Shown here: one piece after another, positions 22,597 through 33,447 of the stretch | Numbering within the stretch: the first letter of the stretch is position 1 | How the letters are laid out: each line of letters opens with the position of its first letter | From: Gonatopus flavifemur | Lineage: Eukaryota; Arthropoda; Insecta; Hymenoptera; Dryinidae | Direction of reading: 5' to 3' | Length of the DNA stretch: 64,000 nt | Assembly (NCBI GenBank): GCA_018340375.1 | Contig: JAFFJZ010000002.1 | Location: 22,834,001 to 22,898,000, forward strand | Program-made: the position numbers and the translations under genes | The notes under the pieces: generated by a model | What the model was told of the DNA's origin: nothing | The model's database searches: none | The model's input: the letters and a program-made list of their open reading frames with translations, nothing else

Positions 22597-22895
22597 CCCG
22601 AGCAGAAATTCATATTGGGTGTTCGATCAGGACCCGATCTGGAAAGCCTTATTTCAAATCAGGCCCTCATATAGAATGTAACGTACCGTTGTATCAAAGC
22701 TCGATGTAACGAACTAAGGTAGGGTATGCCAAATTACGCACCTATCAGGACCAGGTCTGGTTAACCCTAATCAGGCGCACCAAATCGTGGCCTCACCAGG
22801 ACCAGATCAGGTGTGCCAAAGAAAGGTGAGCCCAATCACTGCCCGATCGGGCCCATATGGAACATGAGGCTGGCCATACATTTTTTCTGCTCGGG
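22597..22895. mobile_element. CCCGAGCAGAAA MITE, TT flanks
   Basis: The left end CCCGAGCAGAAATTC and the right end (read inward CCCGAGCAGAAAAAAT) are inverted, with TT immediately outside both. The interior repeats ATCAGGACC(C/A)GATC(T/A)GG-type palindromic words. The same end pattern and interior words occur in the 34542-37107 element. Confidence 0.7.
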
Positions 22896-23379
22896 TTATT
22901 GAATTTTTGGACCTAGTGGGTTTCCTATAAAAGGAGTGCACCAAGCGCCATTTGGCATTCGAAGGCAACTCATGACAGAATACAGAACTCAAGTACTGAT
23001 TCTGAAGAAGAATCAGTTAACAAAAACAGTATATAACATAATCACATATTTAGAAAATTTGATTAAAGTAAAAAGACAATAAGAGTGAATTAATTTCAAT
23101 CACAACGAAATCAGTTGTATAAATTATTTTAAACATAATTCTTCCTTTGGAATCAATTCAGATCCAATATATAAAGAGGTGAAGAGGAGGATTCAGTTAT
23201 TTTTCATAAGAAGAACAAATCTAACGAAGATGTATTCATTCTTGGAGTTGACGCGAACATCGATATAACATCGTTGGATTGAGGTGCGATTGTCGATGAT
23301 TTTCGAATCCGCAGATACCGTGTGTAGCAATTCTTGAAATCAACTCAGTATCGTTTCAACGATAAAATATTGAGTTGAA

Positions 23380-23556
23380 TGGTCGCCATAAAATACTCGA
23401 TTGATTTGAATTGAGTTTTATTGAATCAATATTATTAAATATCCGTTTTCATTGATAAAATATTTCATAGCATATTGAATATTTGTTTGACTGAATAAAT
23501 ATTTAATCGAGTCAATAAAAGTTTATTTAAATCAATCAGGTATTTTATGGTGACTA
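23380..23556. mobile_element. Short MITE, GGTCGCCATAAAATAC ends
   Basis: GGTCGCCATAAAATACTCGA on the left and AGTCACCATAAAATACCTGA read inward from the right are inverted. The arms continue with TTGATTTRAAT and AATATTTATT words. Confidence 0.65.
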
Positions 23557-23892
23557 TTTAATTAAATATTTTCTTGTTCCCAGAAATTTTTACTCCCAGT
23601 GCGGCAAGAAAATTGACTGGATTTCAATAAGAAATAATTCATTGAATCTAATCAAATGTAATTTCAAACTCTCAAATTAGCTTCAACCAACAGTAACTCC
23701 TGTAACTTCTCACATTAAATTTCGTTGTCCCATATTTGATTCATAAAATCACATGCAATTAAATGAACAAACAAAGTACTGTGCACAATTTATCTGATTT
23801 TTTCTCCACACGCGAAGACTTTATTACCCGTCCGGACGAATTATTAGTGAAGTGAATCGTACCGTACTAATAAAAAAAAGTTACCTGTTGAC

Positions 23893-24125
23893 TCACTTTG
23901 TGGTTTCAGGAACTCGAAAGTTCACAGCTTCATTCACAAACTTCTGCCATTCATCTCTATCTTGAGCGAATTCGGTGTTTTCTCTACATCATACTTTCCA
24001 AAGATCAAACCTAACGTCATTGTTCCACCCGGAGTAAATTTTAGATTCGCCAAGCAGAACTTTGAAAATCGTTTCTTTCCCTTCTATTCCCGCAACGTGT
24101 CGTATCTTGCCCGATTGAGTTCTCA
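23893..24125 (-). pseudogene. LINE polyprotein C-terminal remnant
   Basis: On the minus strand one frame reads GKIRHVAGIEGKETI…SGWNNDVRFDLWKV, and a second reads ENTEFAQDRDEWQKFVNEAV to a stop at 23893-23895. Together they match the C-terminal pattern of many non-LTR retrotransposon proteins: an H-V-x-R-like turn, then RW-x-DDV-x-DL, then AQDR-x-W-x-x-V. A frameshift near 23985 separates the two halves and the GRP tripeptide is not preserved. This is a short, dead fragment inside the 21.7-25.0 kb foldback. The clade cannot be fixed from so little. Confidence 0.65.
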
Positions 24126-25046
24126 TGGGTTCTTGCGATCCACAACTCGTATTCCGTGAACGATCTGTTCCCTTGTCACCCTGCAGCATATGCATACTTT
24201 TTTCCACTCGATTGATAATCGTATACACGGTGGATGTACAATGGATTTACAATTTAGAACTCATTTCCATTCGATGCATAGAAAATCGTAATTTTTTGCA
24301 ACAAATTCCAAATTCGAAATAAACAGTTGTTTGACGGTACTCTAGTAAAAATATTCTATTAAATCCCATTACGAGTGGTGAAAACGATGATCGAACACCA
24401 TTGAGTTTCATTGAAATCTATGCATTTTCCAAGCCTAGCAAAAGACCTGCCGAGACTTGTCTTGAACAATTTACCAAACTTGGCCCAGGCTTGGGAATGA
24501 TAAGATCGAGACAAGCTTTGGCCAGTGGTTTTGCCAGGCCCGGTCTAATTCGTTCACCAAGCATCAACCAATGCTTCTTTGATCGCAGATATGGATGAGA
24601 AAAGTAATTGATTCATATTTCAGTGTATGACTTTCTCCCTCAGAATACCGTACATGAATGATCTTAAAACGATAGAAAAACTGTGACAAGACTGGGACAA
24701 GCTTGTATGATCATTGGAAAATATGCGTTCTCTGATATTTCAATCAATTTTGATTTTATCGTTGAATTATGCTCAAACTAAACTAATAAGATCTTACTAA
24801 TATTTATAAACATTGCGCCACTCATGTGGGCAATATTGGCACAATTGTTCTCAACGAATGCTCGATTTTTACACTTGTGCCAAGCTTGTACCAAATGTAG
24901 TGACCATTTGAAAAATATTAACAAATGTACCATGACTGACTATCCATTGGAAACAACGGAACAATCATGGAGGTTTGTTTCTAACACATGCGCCAATCCT
25001 GGGACAAGCTTGGGTTTTTTTTCAGTCTTGGCAATACCTGCATGGG

Positions 25047-28021
25047 ATAGAATATTTGTCACAGGGTAATTTGGAATTATTCCTCTTATGATACCAATGG
25101 GAATCTTGTATGATATGAATTACAATTTCCTTCATTCATATAAAGTAATTTCAATTTGAATCGAATGTTCAGAAAGCAAGAGAGATCATTCATTCAATCA
25201 TTCAGAAGACTTTCAATCGAAGATATCGCGATCTTCTTCGCATTCGAATTCGAAATTATATTACCTTGTATCGCATTCCAACAATTTTCACAGAAGAAAA
25301 GCACGAGCTTCAATTTCGAGTGAAATTCAATGGAAATTCGATGTCGATATGTTTCTTTCCGAATGACGGAGTTCATACATTTCTATTTTTAGATGTAACG
25401 GAATATGAACGGTAAATCGAATGAAAAAAAAAAATGTCATCCCGACATCACACGCTAATTGGAAATATTCGTTATTAGCTTAAGTGAGTGAAACTGTTAT
25501 ATATACACGTGATATATGCATTTTATATCGATTGATGTACAAGTGGGATACGGATAATGTATGTATTGAAGTTCATTGTAATAAGAATACAAAATTCTAG
25601 ATCGATCATCATGTACTAGGTCATACGGTAAACAATGTATTACGCTCCTGTTGTCATACGGAGACTGCGTGTTGAAGTGAACTGCAGGGCCGTACGCGGC
25701 TCGATTGTAAGAGAATCCACAAACGCCTCAGTCGAGTCAGTCGCACGTTGAATCAGGTGACGTACAGGTGTGTAGGTGACGGATTGCTCATACGAATCAA
25801 GTCAGGTGAGTTTGTATCGGCTTCGCATACCAATGGCATATCGATTGCTTCTCTGTGAAATTTCGAGTGAAAATGAAATATGAAAGTCTTATGATGTACG
25901 TTCTATTCATAGCCTGTCGTTTCGTTCTTTTCTCTCTCCCGAAAGATCCGTTTGGTTTGTAGAATATTGATCAATTGGAATATAAATATTTATATTTTTA
26001 TGGCGTGGATTTAAAATGAGACCACACAAAAATGTGGAAATATGAATTATTCGATCTTCTCCGATCATAGGAATAAATATTTCATTGAAAAGAATCAAAT
26101 TCGAAAGATAAGATGAATTGATGAGGATTCAAAACTTCTCTTAACACGTGCATAACTTCTCTATCCTTCGTCGAATACATTCAACTTCGTTAAACTGGGA
26201 TGAGAATTTATGGTAGCTCTTAAAGATAATGATTGAATTTATAGTAGGGGAAGGATCGAGGGTTTCCAAAGTAAAATTTTGTATCATTTATGCTGGGATA
26301 TCGATTAAATTGATAGGATATTCATGATACGCGTTCTAAATTCTGCTTGAATCGGTGTATTGAGTTTTTAAAGGAATTATCTCAACGATCAAAGGAATTC
26401 GTTCAGGAATCAGATCAGCACGTTATGATGTGTAGAACACAATGGAAATGTCGTCAAATATGAAGATAAATGAATCTCTGGTATGGCGTGCAAATTTTCT
26501 TATTAGAAATCAATTGAAAGATGAATTCCTTCGTGGAAATATAAGTGTGGTGTATTATGCTAACAAAGTGAAATGTATTGAATTTCATAAATCGATAATA
26601 CAAAGTCTTTCGAAGTATGGATATATATTTATAATATAAATCAACGAATACTATAGCTGGACATTCGAAATGCAGAAATTTTTCATTAAAATATGAAAGC
26701 GATTTCAAACGGAAGAGCGGATTCGCAATCAAATATAAACAATTTAATCAACATGTGGATATTCGCGAACTAATGAGATTTCAATTGAGAGTACCAAAGA
26801 AATTGCAATACTCCGGGATGGTTCGATAAAACAAGCCAGTAATTGAATATACAAACATTGAAATTACATTCACTTTAATACTTCGAGTATCGCTTTTGAA
26901 CAATAAATTGCATCAAAAGAAGTTAATACCGGAACCGTAGCGTGGAAGATGGGTTTTCATTTTGTTGCAACGAACTATTCAAATTACAAATAACTGTGTT
27001 TCGTGCAATGAAAGAACCTCCGAGAACCGGGCGATTAAGATACTTGGAATAGTTTGAACGGAAGTTTGAAAAAGTTCAAATAAAGAAATTAAACTTCTGG
27101 CTCGAGCATACTTTGGTATTTTATCATTCTTACGAGAATAAATTTGACGGAATGATTGGATACAGTGACTTCGCTTTGGACTCGGATAACACGCTTTGAA
27201 TAATGATAAATAGAAGGGAAAATACATTTTATCTGCAGATAGGTCATTCTCTGAGGTTGTAAAGGGAAGATATATCAAATGAAGGGTAAATTGTCTGAAC
27301 TCGACAAATGCGGACTACGAATGGTTGTACCGGCGTGTACGGACGTGAAAAAAGAATTTATTACGCATGGGTGACATAGCATCATTTGAAGGGTCCATGA
27401 AGAAAAAGGTCACAGTCAAAGCGATTCCCAAAGACATCGTGACATTATGGTCGTGCATGGGAATTTTATTCATACGATTTAAGTTATATATGTCATGTGT
27501 ATGAACACATTGTGGCACGTATTTCCGATGGAAGGGATTTTGATGAACTGAGCGAATTTCATGATTAAAAATGTAAATTATTACAGAAGTGATAATCGAT
27601 CGTTGGTTGAATTCCTTGTCTGTCTATGCTCATCTGTTACTACTTGCGATAGGTATCGTCACTCTCTTTCAAATTTTCAATATTGGTGAAGTTAAAATCT
27701 AATCATTTGATAATCATTCTATCAATATTCGATATAGAACATCGAATAAATGTACGGTTGGTCCATCATTCGTGGAATCACATTTCTTCAATCTTTTTTG
27801 GAGATTTAATTCTCCAAGAATTTGATCAGAAGTTTCCTCTTCTCGGAGGAATTTTTTGGCTGTCACCTGTGAGGAGAGATTTGGGAACGATAAGATCAGA
27901 TTAAATTTGTGTCAACATTTTTGCCAGATTTCGTCCAATCGATGCTTCCTCGACCATGAGTATTGTGATGAAAAACACTATTGATCCATGTTTCATTAGT
28001 TCATGAGTTTCTTCTTTGTAA
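25047..28021. other. Longest stretch without recognised repeats
   Basis: No paired inverted repeats and no family-level coding match over about 3 kb. Frames at 26454-26732 and 26979-27278 (minus) and 26442-26639 and 27683-27904 (plus) have no recognisable motif. A possible promoter and first exon lie at 25728-25805. It could be an intron or intergenic region of a gene outside the window. Confidence 0.45.
25728..25805 (+). promoter_or_regulatory. Possible initiator, 5' non-coding exon and splice donor
   Basis: The block 25660-25805 is richer in GC and CpG than its surroundings. It contains two TCAGTC words (25728-25733 and 25737-25742) fitting the arthropod initiator consensus. It ends in a strong donor, CAG|GTGAGT, with the exon edge at 25805. 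No ATG-led frame is obvious, so an untranslated first exon on the plus strand is the reading. I see no good downstream promoter element at the standard distance. This is inference from motifs only. Confidence 0.3.
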
Positions 28022-28023
28022 TA

Positions 28024-28262
28024 CACTGTAAAAAATTTCTATGAGAAACTTCACATAAATGTTCGGAAGTAATTCACACATATATGCGTTGGGAATTTTA
28101 CCGTATTTTACCGGAAATTTACTGCAAAATGATAATAAAAATCCCATAAAGTTCGGAATTTTCAGTTAAATTTATATGAAATATCGAAAATTGATTTCCT
28201 ATCCCATGACCGGAATTTTCCCTCAGATGCGTGTAGGAAAAATCCGATGATTTTTCACAGTG
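28024..28262. mobile_element. MITE, CACTGTAAAAAA ends, sharing a TA with the next MITE
   Basis: The termini CACTGTAAAAAATTTCT and (read inward) CACTGTGAAAAATCATC lie between TA at 28022-28023 and 28263-28264. The interior has TTTTACCGGAAATTTAC and GACCGGAATTTTCC-type inverted words. Confidence 0.75.
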
Positions 28263-28264
28263 TA

Positions 28265-28507
28265 CACGGAGAAAAGTATATGGGATTGATTACCATTTGC
28301 CTTAGTTCTCATCGCGACTTTGGAATAGAAAGTGAGTGATGACTCGCGATTTGGTGATCATTACGATGTTAACTCGTCGTTTCCATGGCAACGTAAGCAG
28401 TTTATCGTAATGAATTCGATTTCACATGGGACTTCTTACAATTTTGGAATATTTGTCACCAAATTACTATTCTTCATAGTAACCGTTACCGTATACTTCT
28501 CTCCGTG
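28265..28507. mobile_element. MITE, CACGGAGAAAAGTATA ends, abutting the previous MITE
   Basis: The left end CACGGAGAAAAGTATATGG and the right end (read inward CACGGAGAGAAGTATACGG) lie between TA at 28263-28264, shared with the element at 28024-28262, and 28508-28509. The arms carry CGCGACTTTGGAAT and related inverted words. Confidence 0.8.
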
Positions 28508-28796
28508 TATCGTATAGCGAATTTATCGATATGATGTTTGAAACAAATATGTCAAACCTGGGACAAGCTTGTATCATCATTCCTGGCGAGTTTGGGTTCT
28601 TCAATATTTGATCAATTAAGCCACTCTAGCAATTCGAAAAGAGCTGTTTTTCCATGTTACTGAAGTTTGAATCGTTTATCTAAACGAATTGATAATCGAA
28701 TCACGGAATATTCAGCTGTCAAAGATGAGAAAAATCTTTCATTACATCCTTTGAACGATGTTTCCAGTTCCAAGAAGTCAATATGAGGAAACAAAG

Positions 28797-29092
28797 TATA
28801 CTAGTTTTTCTTATTTTGCTTGCTAAACTGGAAACAGGGAGGTTTGTAAAATCAATTCTTACATAAAAGTACGAGAAATTATGAATGAATAACTGAATTT
28901 TACTATACGCTTTATAAAATTCAACGTTCAGCGTGTAAAATCTGAACCCTACCTGTTACTTTTTCTACAATATTCGTAATCTCTTGTTTTCTTTTTCATG
29001 TAAAAATTCATTCAACAGACCTTCCCGTTTCTATAGTTTACTAAGGGAAATAGCAAAAGTTCTTATATTTTCGAGTGGCATTTTTCTCCGTG
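28797..29092. mobile_element. MITE family X, copy 2
   Basis: The right terminus GAGTGGCATTTTTCTCCGTG is followed by TA. The left side starts within CTAGTTTTTCTTATTTTGCT and has lost the CACGGAGAAAA end. The arms share AAACAGGGAGGTTTGTAAAA and its inverse. It matches copy 1 (21036-21336) in opposite orientation. Each copy has lost the end that the other keeps. Confidence 0.75.
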
Positions 29093-29219
29093 TACAAACG
29101 ATTCATACTTCAAGTATATGTTTTTTCATCATTTTTTGAAACATTTAAGGGAATGTGGTAACATAAACCACTCTGAGTACGTTATTAGGCATGTATTGGA
29201 GTAGAATTGAAAGAATTTC

Positions 29220-29684
29220 GGGGCCGTCCATAGACTACGTAGCTCTGTTTTTGCAACTCTTTTTAACCCCCCCCCCCCTGCCCGCCATGTAGCTCTACTG
29301 TGGCTTTTCTCTGAACCTGCTCCCTTCCCCTATGTGGGAACGTACTTTTTAAGGTTAAATTGAATTGATTTCAATCAAATGAATTTCTATTCAAAATATG
29401 ATCCTAATATGAAATTTTAATTGACTGGAATGGGAGATTTATTCCATATATTTTGAATAAAATTTACTCTAATCAAGTGGAATCTCATTGGATCCAATCA
29501 AATATCTATTCGGTTCGTATTCGAATGGATCTGAATGTTTATATGGAATTTTCTTCCAAGTACAAGATAAATGAAAAATCACGTAGCTTGGAACCAAACC
29601 CCCCGTCCCCCATGTAGCCCAACGTAGCATTTCACCTCACCCCTCCCTCCCCCTTTATTGGCCACGTAGTTTATGAACGACCCC
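29220..29684. mobile_element. MITE, GGGGCCGTCCATAGACTACG ends, TTC flanks
   Basis: The left end GGGGCCGTCCATAGACTACG and the right end (read inward GGGGTCGTTCATAAACTACG) continue into GTAGC/GTGGCC. TTC precedes (29217-29219) and follows (29685-29687), a possible 3-bp duplication. C-rich runs lie near both ends, including 13 C at about 29268-29280. This terminus resembles one dispersed in many insect genomes. The superfamily is uncertain. Confidence 0.75.
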
Positions 29685-29710
29685 TTCCATGAAAAGATAT
29701 TAACCCCTCA

Positions 29711-30582
29711 GGGTTACATGGGTTTCAGAGGCCATAAGAAAGCTAATTTCCTCGATTTTTTTGTCTTACTACAGAAGAGATTTTTATTTATTTTTGTTTG
29801 CATATTATTAGATAACTTTTGAACAATATTTTGAAAAATTTTTATCAGAAAATATGATGAATTGAATCGATGGCAGTCGATTTCGGGAGGTGCTTCGACA
29901 AAAAGGTAGTTTGCGGTAGTCAAAATTACTTGCGACTGCTTCATCTAAAAAATAAACAACCAATATTTTCTTTCGGTATTAGAGTAAAACCTAGTCCCTG
30001 AACGAAGGATTTAGAAAAAAGGTGAAAATTGAATTTTCAGCAGTGGTTTGAACCAAAGTGTCACTTTTTCGGTGAAATTTTCGGGATTCATGACGTTGTC
30101 AAATTTTTTGTAGTCGAAGGAAAAAAAAATATCCCGTTCAGAGACTACAAAATGATATTTCGAAGAAGGGTTCGAAATTTGGGTGGAATCTTTTACTACC
30201 GATTTCGAAAAGTGTGTTTCGAGAAAAACGCGTTTAAGCCACTTTTTTTATCACTTCGGAGAATTTTAGATTTTATCATATTGCAAAAAGGAAAAATTGA
30301 ATTACTGGTGTACAAGCTATTTTTCACACCTATAACCTCAAAAATACCTTGTGGCTTGGCTACCAACACTGTACTACAATATGTGCTCCTTCACACAGCC
30401 AAAAAAAAAAAGAGAGAAACGGGCGCTACAGTCATCAGAGGGAAAGTTCAAAATGCTATATCTCCTAGAGTTTCAGTCGGATCGACTTGAAATTTTGGAA
30501 ATATATTCTTGAAGAGATTTACTATCGAATAAAGAAATAAGAAAAAATCGATTTTTTTGAAAATCTGAAACCCACGTAACCC
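29711..30582. mobile_element. Inverted-repeat element, GGGTTACATGGGTTTCAGA ends
   Basis: GGGTTACATGGGTTTCAGA on the left and GGGTTACGTGGGTTTCAGA read inward from the right are nearly identical inverted ends. The interior includes TTCGAGAAAAACGCGTTTAA, a phrase shared with the 32056-32883 element and the 12.3-kb region. Flanks do not show a clear target duplication (CTCA and TTTG, possibly decayed TTAA). A 153-codon frame at 30029-30490 lies inside but is not recognisable. Confidence 0.65.
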
Positions 30583-30924
30583 TTTGAAACATGCCGTCTC
30601 TTCAGCGAATCTTCAGACGCCCCCTCGCGTAAACGTTGCTCCGCGGCACGCAGTACAACTAAAGTAAATGTTCACCTGAAACAAATTGAGAAATTGTTTC
30701 CCAATTCACATTAATATAACCAACGAAATTTATACGGAATTTGAAAAAATATTGACCTTTAGGTATTTGGCGGATGTTTGAAGTCAGGGGTCGAATTTTT
30801 TTTATCAAGAATGCACGGGAAAAAAATGACGTGTGGATTTTGCATTGGTAGTTGTTATTTTGACATAACTGCTGAAGTGCATGCAATTGGAGTAAAATTC
30901 ACATTGGGACCAATGTTATGTGTA

Positions 30925-31514
30925 CACTGGGAAAAAAAAACCGTAAGGCTATACGTAAAATCACGTTGTCCGTACGGTCGCGAAACAAGTTGCATTGGAA
31001 ACGTGGCGCTAGCGTTGCATGCTCGCTGTCGCAACAATAGAAACGTTTGTTAAACCTACTTCAAACCTTACAGTTAATCTAGCCATAGTTTCGCACGTAA
31101 ATTCTACAGGGGTTTCAATGCTAGAATTACATCTCATAATACGGTCGATTTAGTTTCAATTTCTTTCGTAAATTTTACAGCATATTTCACACTGGAAGTA
31201 CTTCAAATTACATGGAAAAACAAAATTACGTGTAATATAAGTAGAGCTCGGAATTTTGAATCCCTCTCGTAGGAAAAATTTTCCTATAATAAATTCGTAT
31301 AGACCTATTGTCATTCCATATGACACAAATGCTGCTGTAACGTTAACGTATAACGTACTGTTTAAGGGGCAATTCTATGTAACACCACCGTTTCCAATGT
31401 GGTTGCTGCAGCAGTCTCAAACCACGTAAAATTTACGTGAGTCAACGTTGTTTTGACGTTGAACAAACAACGTGATGCGCCCACGTTGGGTTATACCAAT
31501 CTTTTTTCCCAGTG
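30925..31514. mobile_element. MITE, CACTGGGAAAAAA ends, TA flanks, possibly nested
   Basis: The termini CACTGGGAAAAAAAAACCG and (read inward) CACTGGGAAAAAAGATTGG lie between TA at 30923-30924 and 31515-31516. Outside it, GTGTGGATTTTGCATTGG (about 30830) and the inverse of GGTGTGGATTTCATG (about 31600) hint at an older element around it that starts CACGGGAAAAAAATGAC at 30814. Confidence 0.7.
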
Positions 31515-31650
31515 TACATTGCTACTGAAGTAAACGGTAGGCGTGTTGCCATGGTACCCATGATAACAATGTAAATCCAACAGGACTCTGGAGTAAATTC
31601 TACATGAAATCCACACCATAATTATAACCTCACTTTTCATGTAATTCTTA

Positions 31651-31902
31651 CACTGAAAAAAAAATTTATTCCAGTCAAATAAATATTTATTTGTCCCGTA
31701 GCAAAGAAATATTCATTAGAATTAACAAAATATTCTTTGGAACCAAAATAATTTATTTGAATTAAATAGATGGTTTTAATCGTTTATTTGATTCCAATAA
31801 ATTATTTTGGTTCCAAAGAATATTTTGTTAATTCTAATAAATATTTCTTTGGTACAGGACAAATAAATATTTATTTGACTGGAATACATTTTTTTTTCAG
31901 TG
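31651..31902. mobile_element. 252-bp near-perfect palindromic MITE, TA flanks
   Basis: Arms of about 118 bp: CACTGAAAAAAAAATTTATT on the left, and CACTGAAAAAAAAATGTATT read inward from the right. Both go through CCAGTCAAATAAATATTTAT and CAAAGAATATTTTGTTAATT-type words to the centre. TA stands at 31649-31650 and 31903-31904. High arm identity implies a young copy. A diverged relative is at 55196-55391. Confidence 0.9.
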
Positions 31903-32055
31903 TACGTGGTTATTTTTTTCCCTGTGGGACCGTTTTTTGTTTATAAAAATTTTTTCAAATAATTTATTCAAAAATCCGTACATATTTCGTCGTGGAATTA
32001 TGATTTGGAGTGAAAATATTAAAAATTTTTTGAATGATTCTGCGTGCCGTTTTAA

Positions 32056-32883
32056 GGGGTCTACTTTAATTAGAAGTTTCAAAAAGAGACAGTTTTCCAG
32101 AATTTTTTAAACAGTTTTGTAATATAAATATCCATATAAAAGTTATAACACTGTATTAATACACTATCGAAATACATACAACCCAAGTAACACGAGAAGT
32201 TCTGAGAATGTGCTCGAACATTCTAAGAATGGTCCAGCACGTTCTTAGACTGTTCGAGCACATTCTTAGAACTTCTTGTGTTACTTGGGAACAAATGTTT
32301 TTGTCCATTCCAGTAAGTTTTTATACATGAAAATGATAGTTCAAAAAAAGTCCTAAACAAAAGGTGTGTCTGCGCTGTTGACGAAATCTCTGGGATGGAT
32401 GGTCTGGAACAGAAAAATTGAACGGCGTCAGATTCAGTATGTTAATAGCTATAGCGTATATCGAGCGATTTATGATTTTTTGAAAATTGACAAAATGGCG
32501 AACATTCTTCGAAAAAATACAAAAAAAGACGTTTTTTTCTACTGTTTTTCGCAAAAGAAAAACAGTTGGAATCAAAATTTTGAAAAACTCTCGATATGCG
32601 CTGTAGCTGTAGTAGTACAGAATATGTGGTAAAGATTTCATATGGATCGGTCGCGTAGTTTCGGAGATTTTATCAACAAGACATCGAAAAACGTTGTTTT
32701 GCGAAAAATGCGTTTAAAGTTTTTTTCAAAGAAAAATCGTGGAAAAATGTTACCTCTCATTAATTAGCGATGCCTGCACCATACATCGTGCCTTTTAGTA
32801 TGATATTCCTACATATGTATACTTTCGAAAAATGTAAAAAACAAAAAATCGGTTTTTTGAAAATTCTAATTAGGGTAGACCCC
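32056..32883. mobile_element. TTAA-type element, GGGGTCTAC ends, with nested hairpin
   Basis: GGGGTCTACTTTAATTAGAA on the left and GGGGTCTACCCTAATTAGAA read inward from the right are inverted. TTAA flanks the left (32052-32055) and TTGA the right (32884-32887), consistent with one substitution in a TTAA duplication. The interior has AAAACGTTGTTTTGCG and related sequence and no recognised transposase. The hairpin at 32183-32289 is inserted within it. Confidence 0.75.
32183..32289. mobile_element. 107-bp hairpin MITE, CCCAAGTAACAC ends
   Basis: CCCAAGTAACACGAGAAGTT on the left and CCCAAGTAACACAAGAAGTT read inward from the right start arms that also share GAATGTGCTCGAACA. A longer, diverged relative with CCCAAGTAACTCAGGAAC is at 62938-63166. 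Confidence 0.8.
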
Positions 32884-32996
32884 TTGAAAAAAAAAAACAT
32901 GATTCGAGATAAACGCATTTATAGTTCGAAAACGAGTGGTTTTACATATGAAAACATGAGAAATCGAACTGTTTGAAATTTTAAAGTATCTCTTAA

Positions 32997-33210
32997 GGGC
33001 ATTCATCAGCGGCAAAGTTACTAGATGTCCCCCCCAGTTTTCTCAACGATTAATGAATATAATCGATTTTAATGAGCAGGTGCATCTTCTTAGCATATCA
33101 AAGAAAGTGCAGCTACTCTTTATTTTTCATTTTATTTGTTCGTTTCTGAGAAAACTGGGGGGGGGGCGATTTTGGAATCTAGTTACTTTTTGGGAAGGTA
33201 GTGAATGCCG
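32997..33210. mobile_element. TTAA-flanked MITE, GGGCATTCA ends
   Basis: GGGCATTCATCAGC on the left and CGGCATTCACTACC read inward from the right are inverted, and further in GTTACTAGATGTCCCC pairs with its inverse. TTAA flanks both sides (32993-32996 and 33211-33214). C and G homopolymers near 33031 and 33151 are part of the paired arms (CCCCCCCAGTTTTCTC and its inverse). Confidence 0.8.
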
Positions 33211-33214
33211 TTAA

Positions 33215-33447
33215 GCACACAAAAGAAAATTGATTCTTTGAAACTTCCAAAGTAGCTTGACCCCTCAAGTTTTTTTATTGCAGCGTCATAACAGAACCCA
33301 GCTAGAAATTGCTTTTGCCCCGAATTGAACTACCCAAGGCCCCCCAACTTGGCCTTAGGCAGAGCCTGAGATGCCTGAGAGTCATCTTTCTAGCTAGAAT
33401 GAGTTGCTTCAGCGAAGATTCGCTGTGCGGTCTTCCGCAGCTTGCAA
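33215..33447. other. Unassigned
   Basis: Short GC-richer region (33310-33400) with CCCAAGGCCCCCCAACTTGG and repeated CTAGCTAGAA words. No gene is supported. Confidence 0.35.

Larger units (their letters stand above)
21705..25046. mobile_element. 3.3-kb foldback element with nested insertions
   Basis: Ends CCCATGCAGGTATTTCCAAG and, read inward from the right, CCCATGCAGGTATTGCCAAG begin long imperfect arms (about 21705-22480 and 24420-25046). The arms share AACCCAAGCTTGTC, a stretch on each side that reads as the same peptide (AQLFSTNARFLHLCQACTKC), and GACCTG(C/T)CGAGACTTGTC. The interior has other elements (22597-22895, 23380-23556) and a LINE scrap (23893-24125). No transposase was recognised and no clear target duplication seen. 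A fragment of the arm type (GGGACAAGCTTGTATCATCA) also lies near 28560. Confidence 0.7.

Noticed and set aside
30029..30490. 153-codon frame as a gene
   Set aside because: It lies inside an inverted-repeat element, is rich in Phe and Lys like other AT-rich chance frames, and has no motif.
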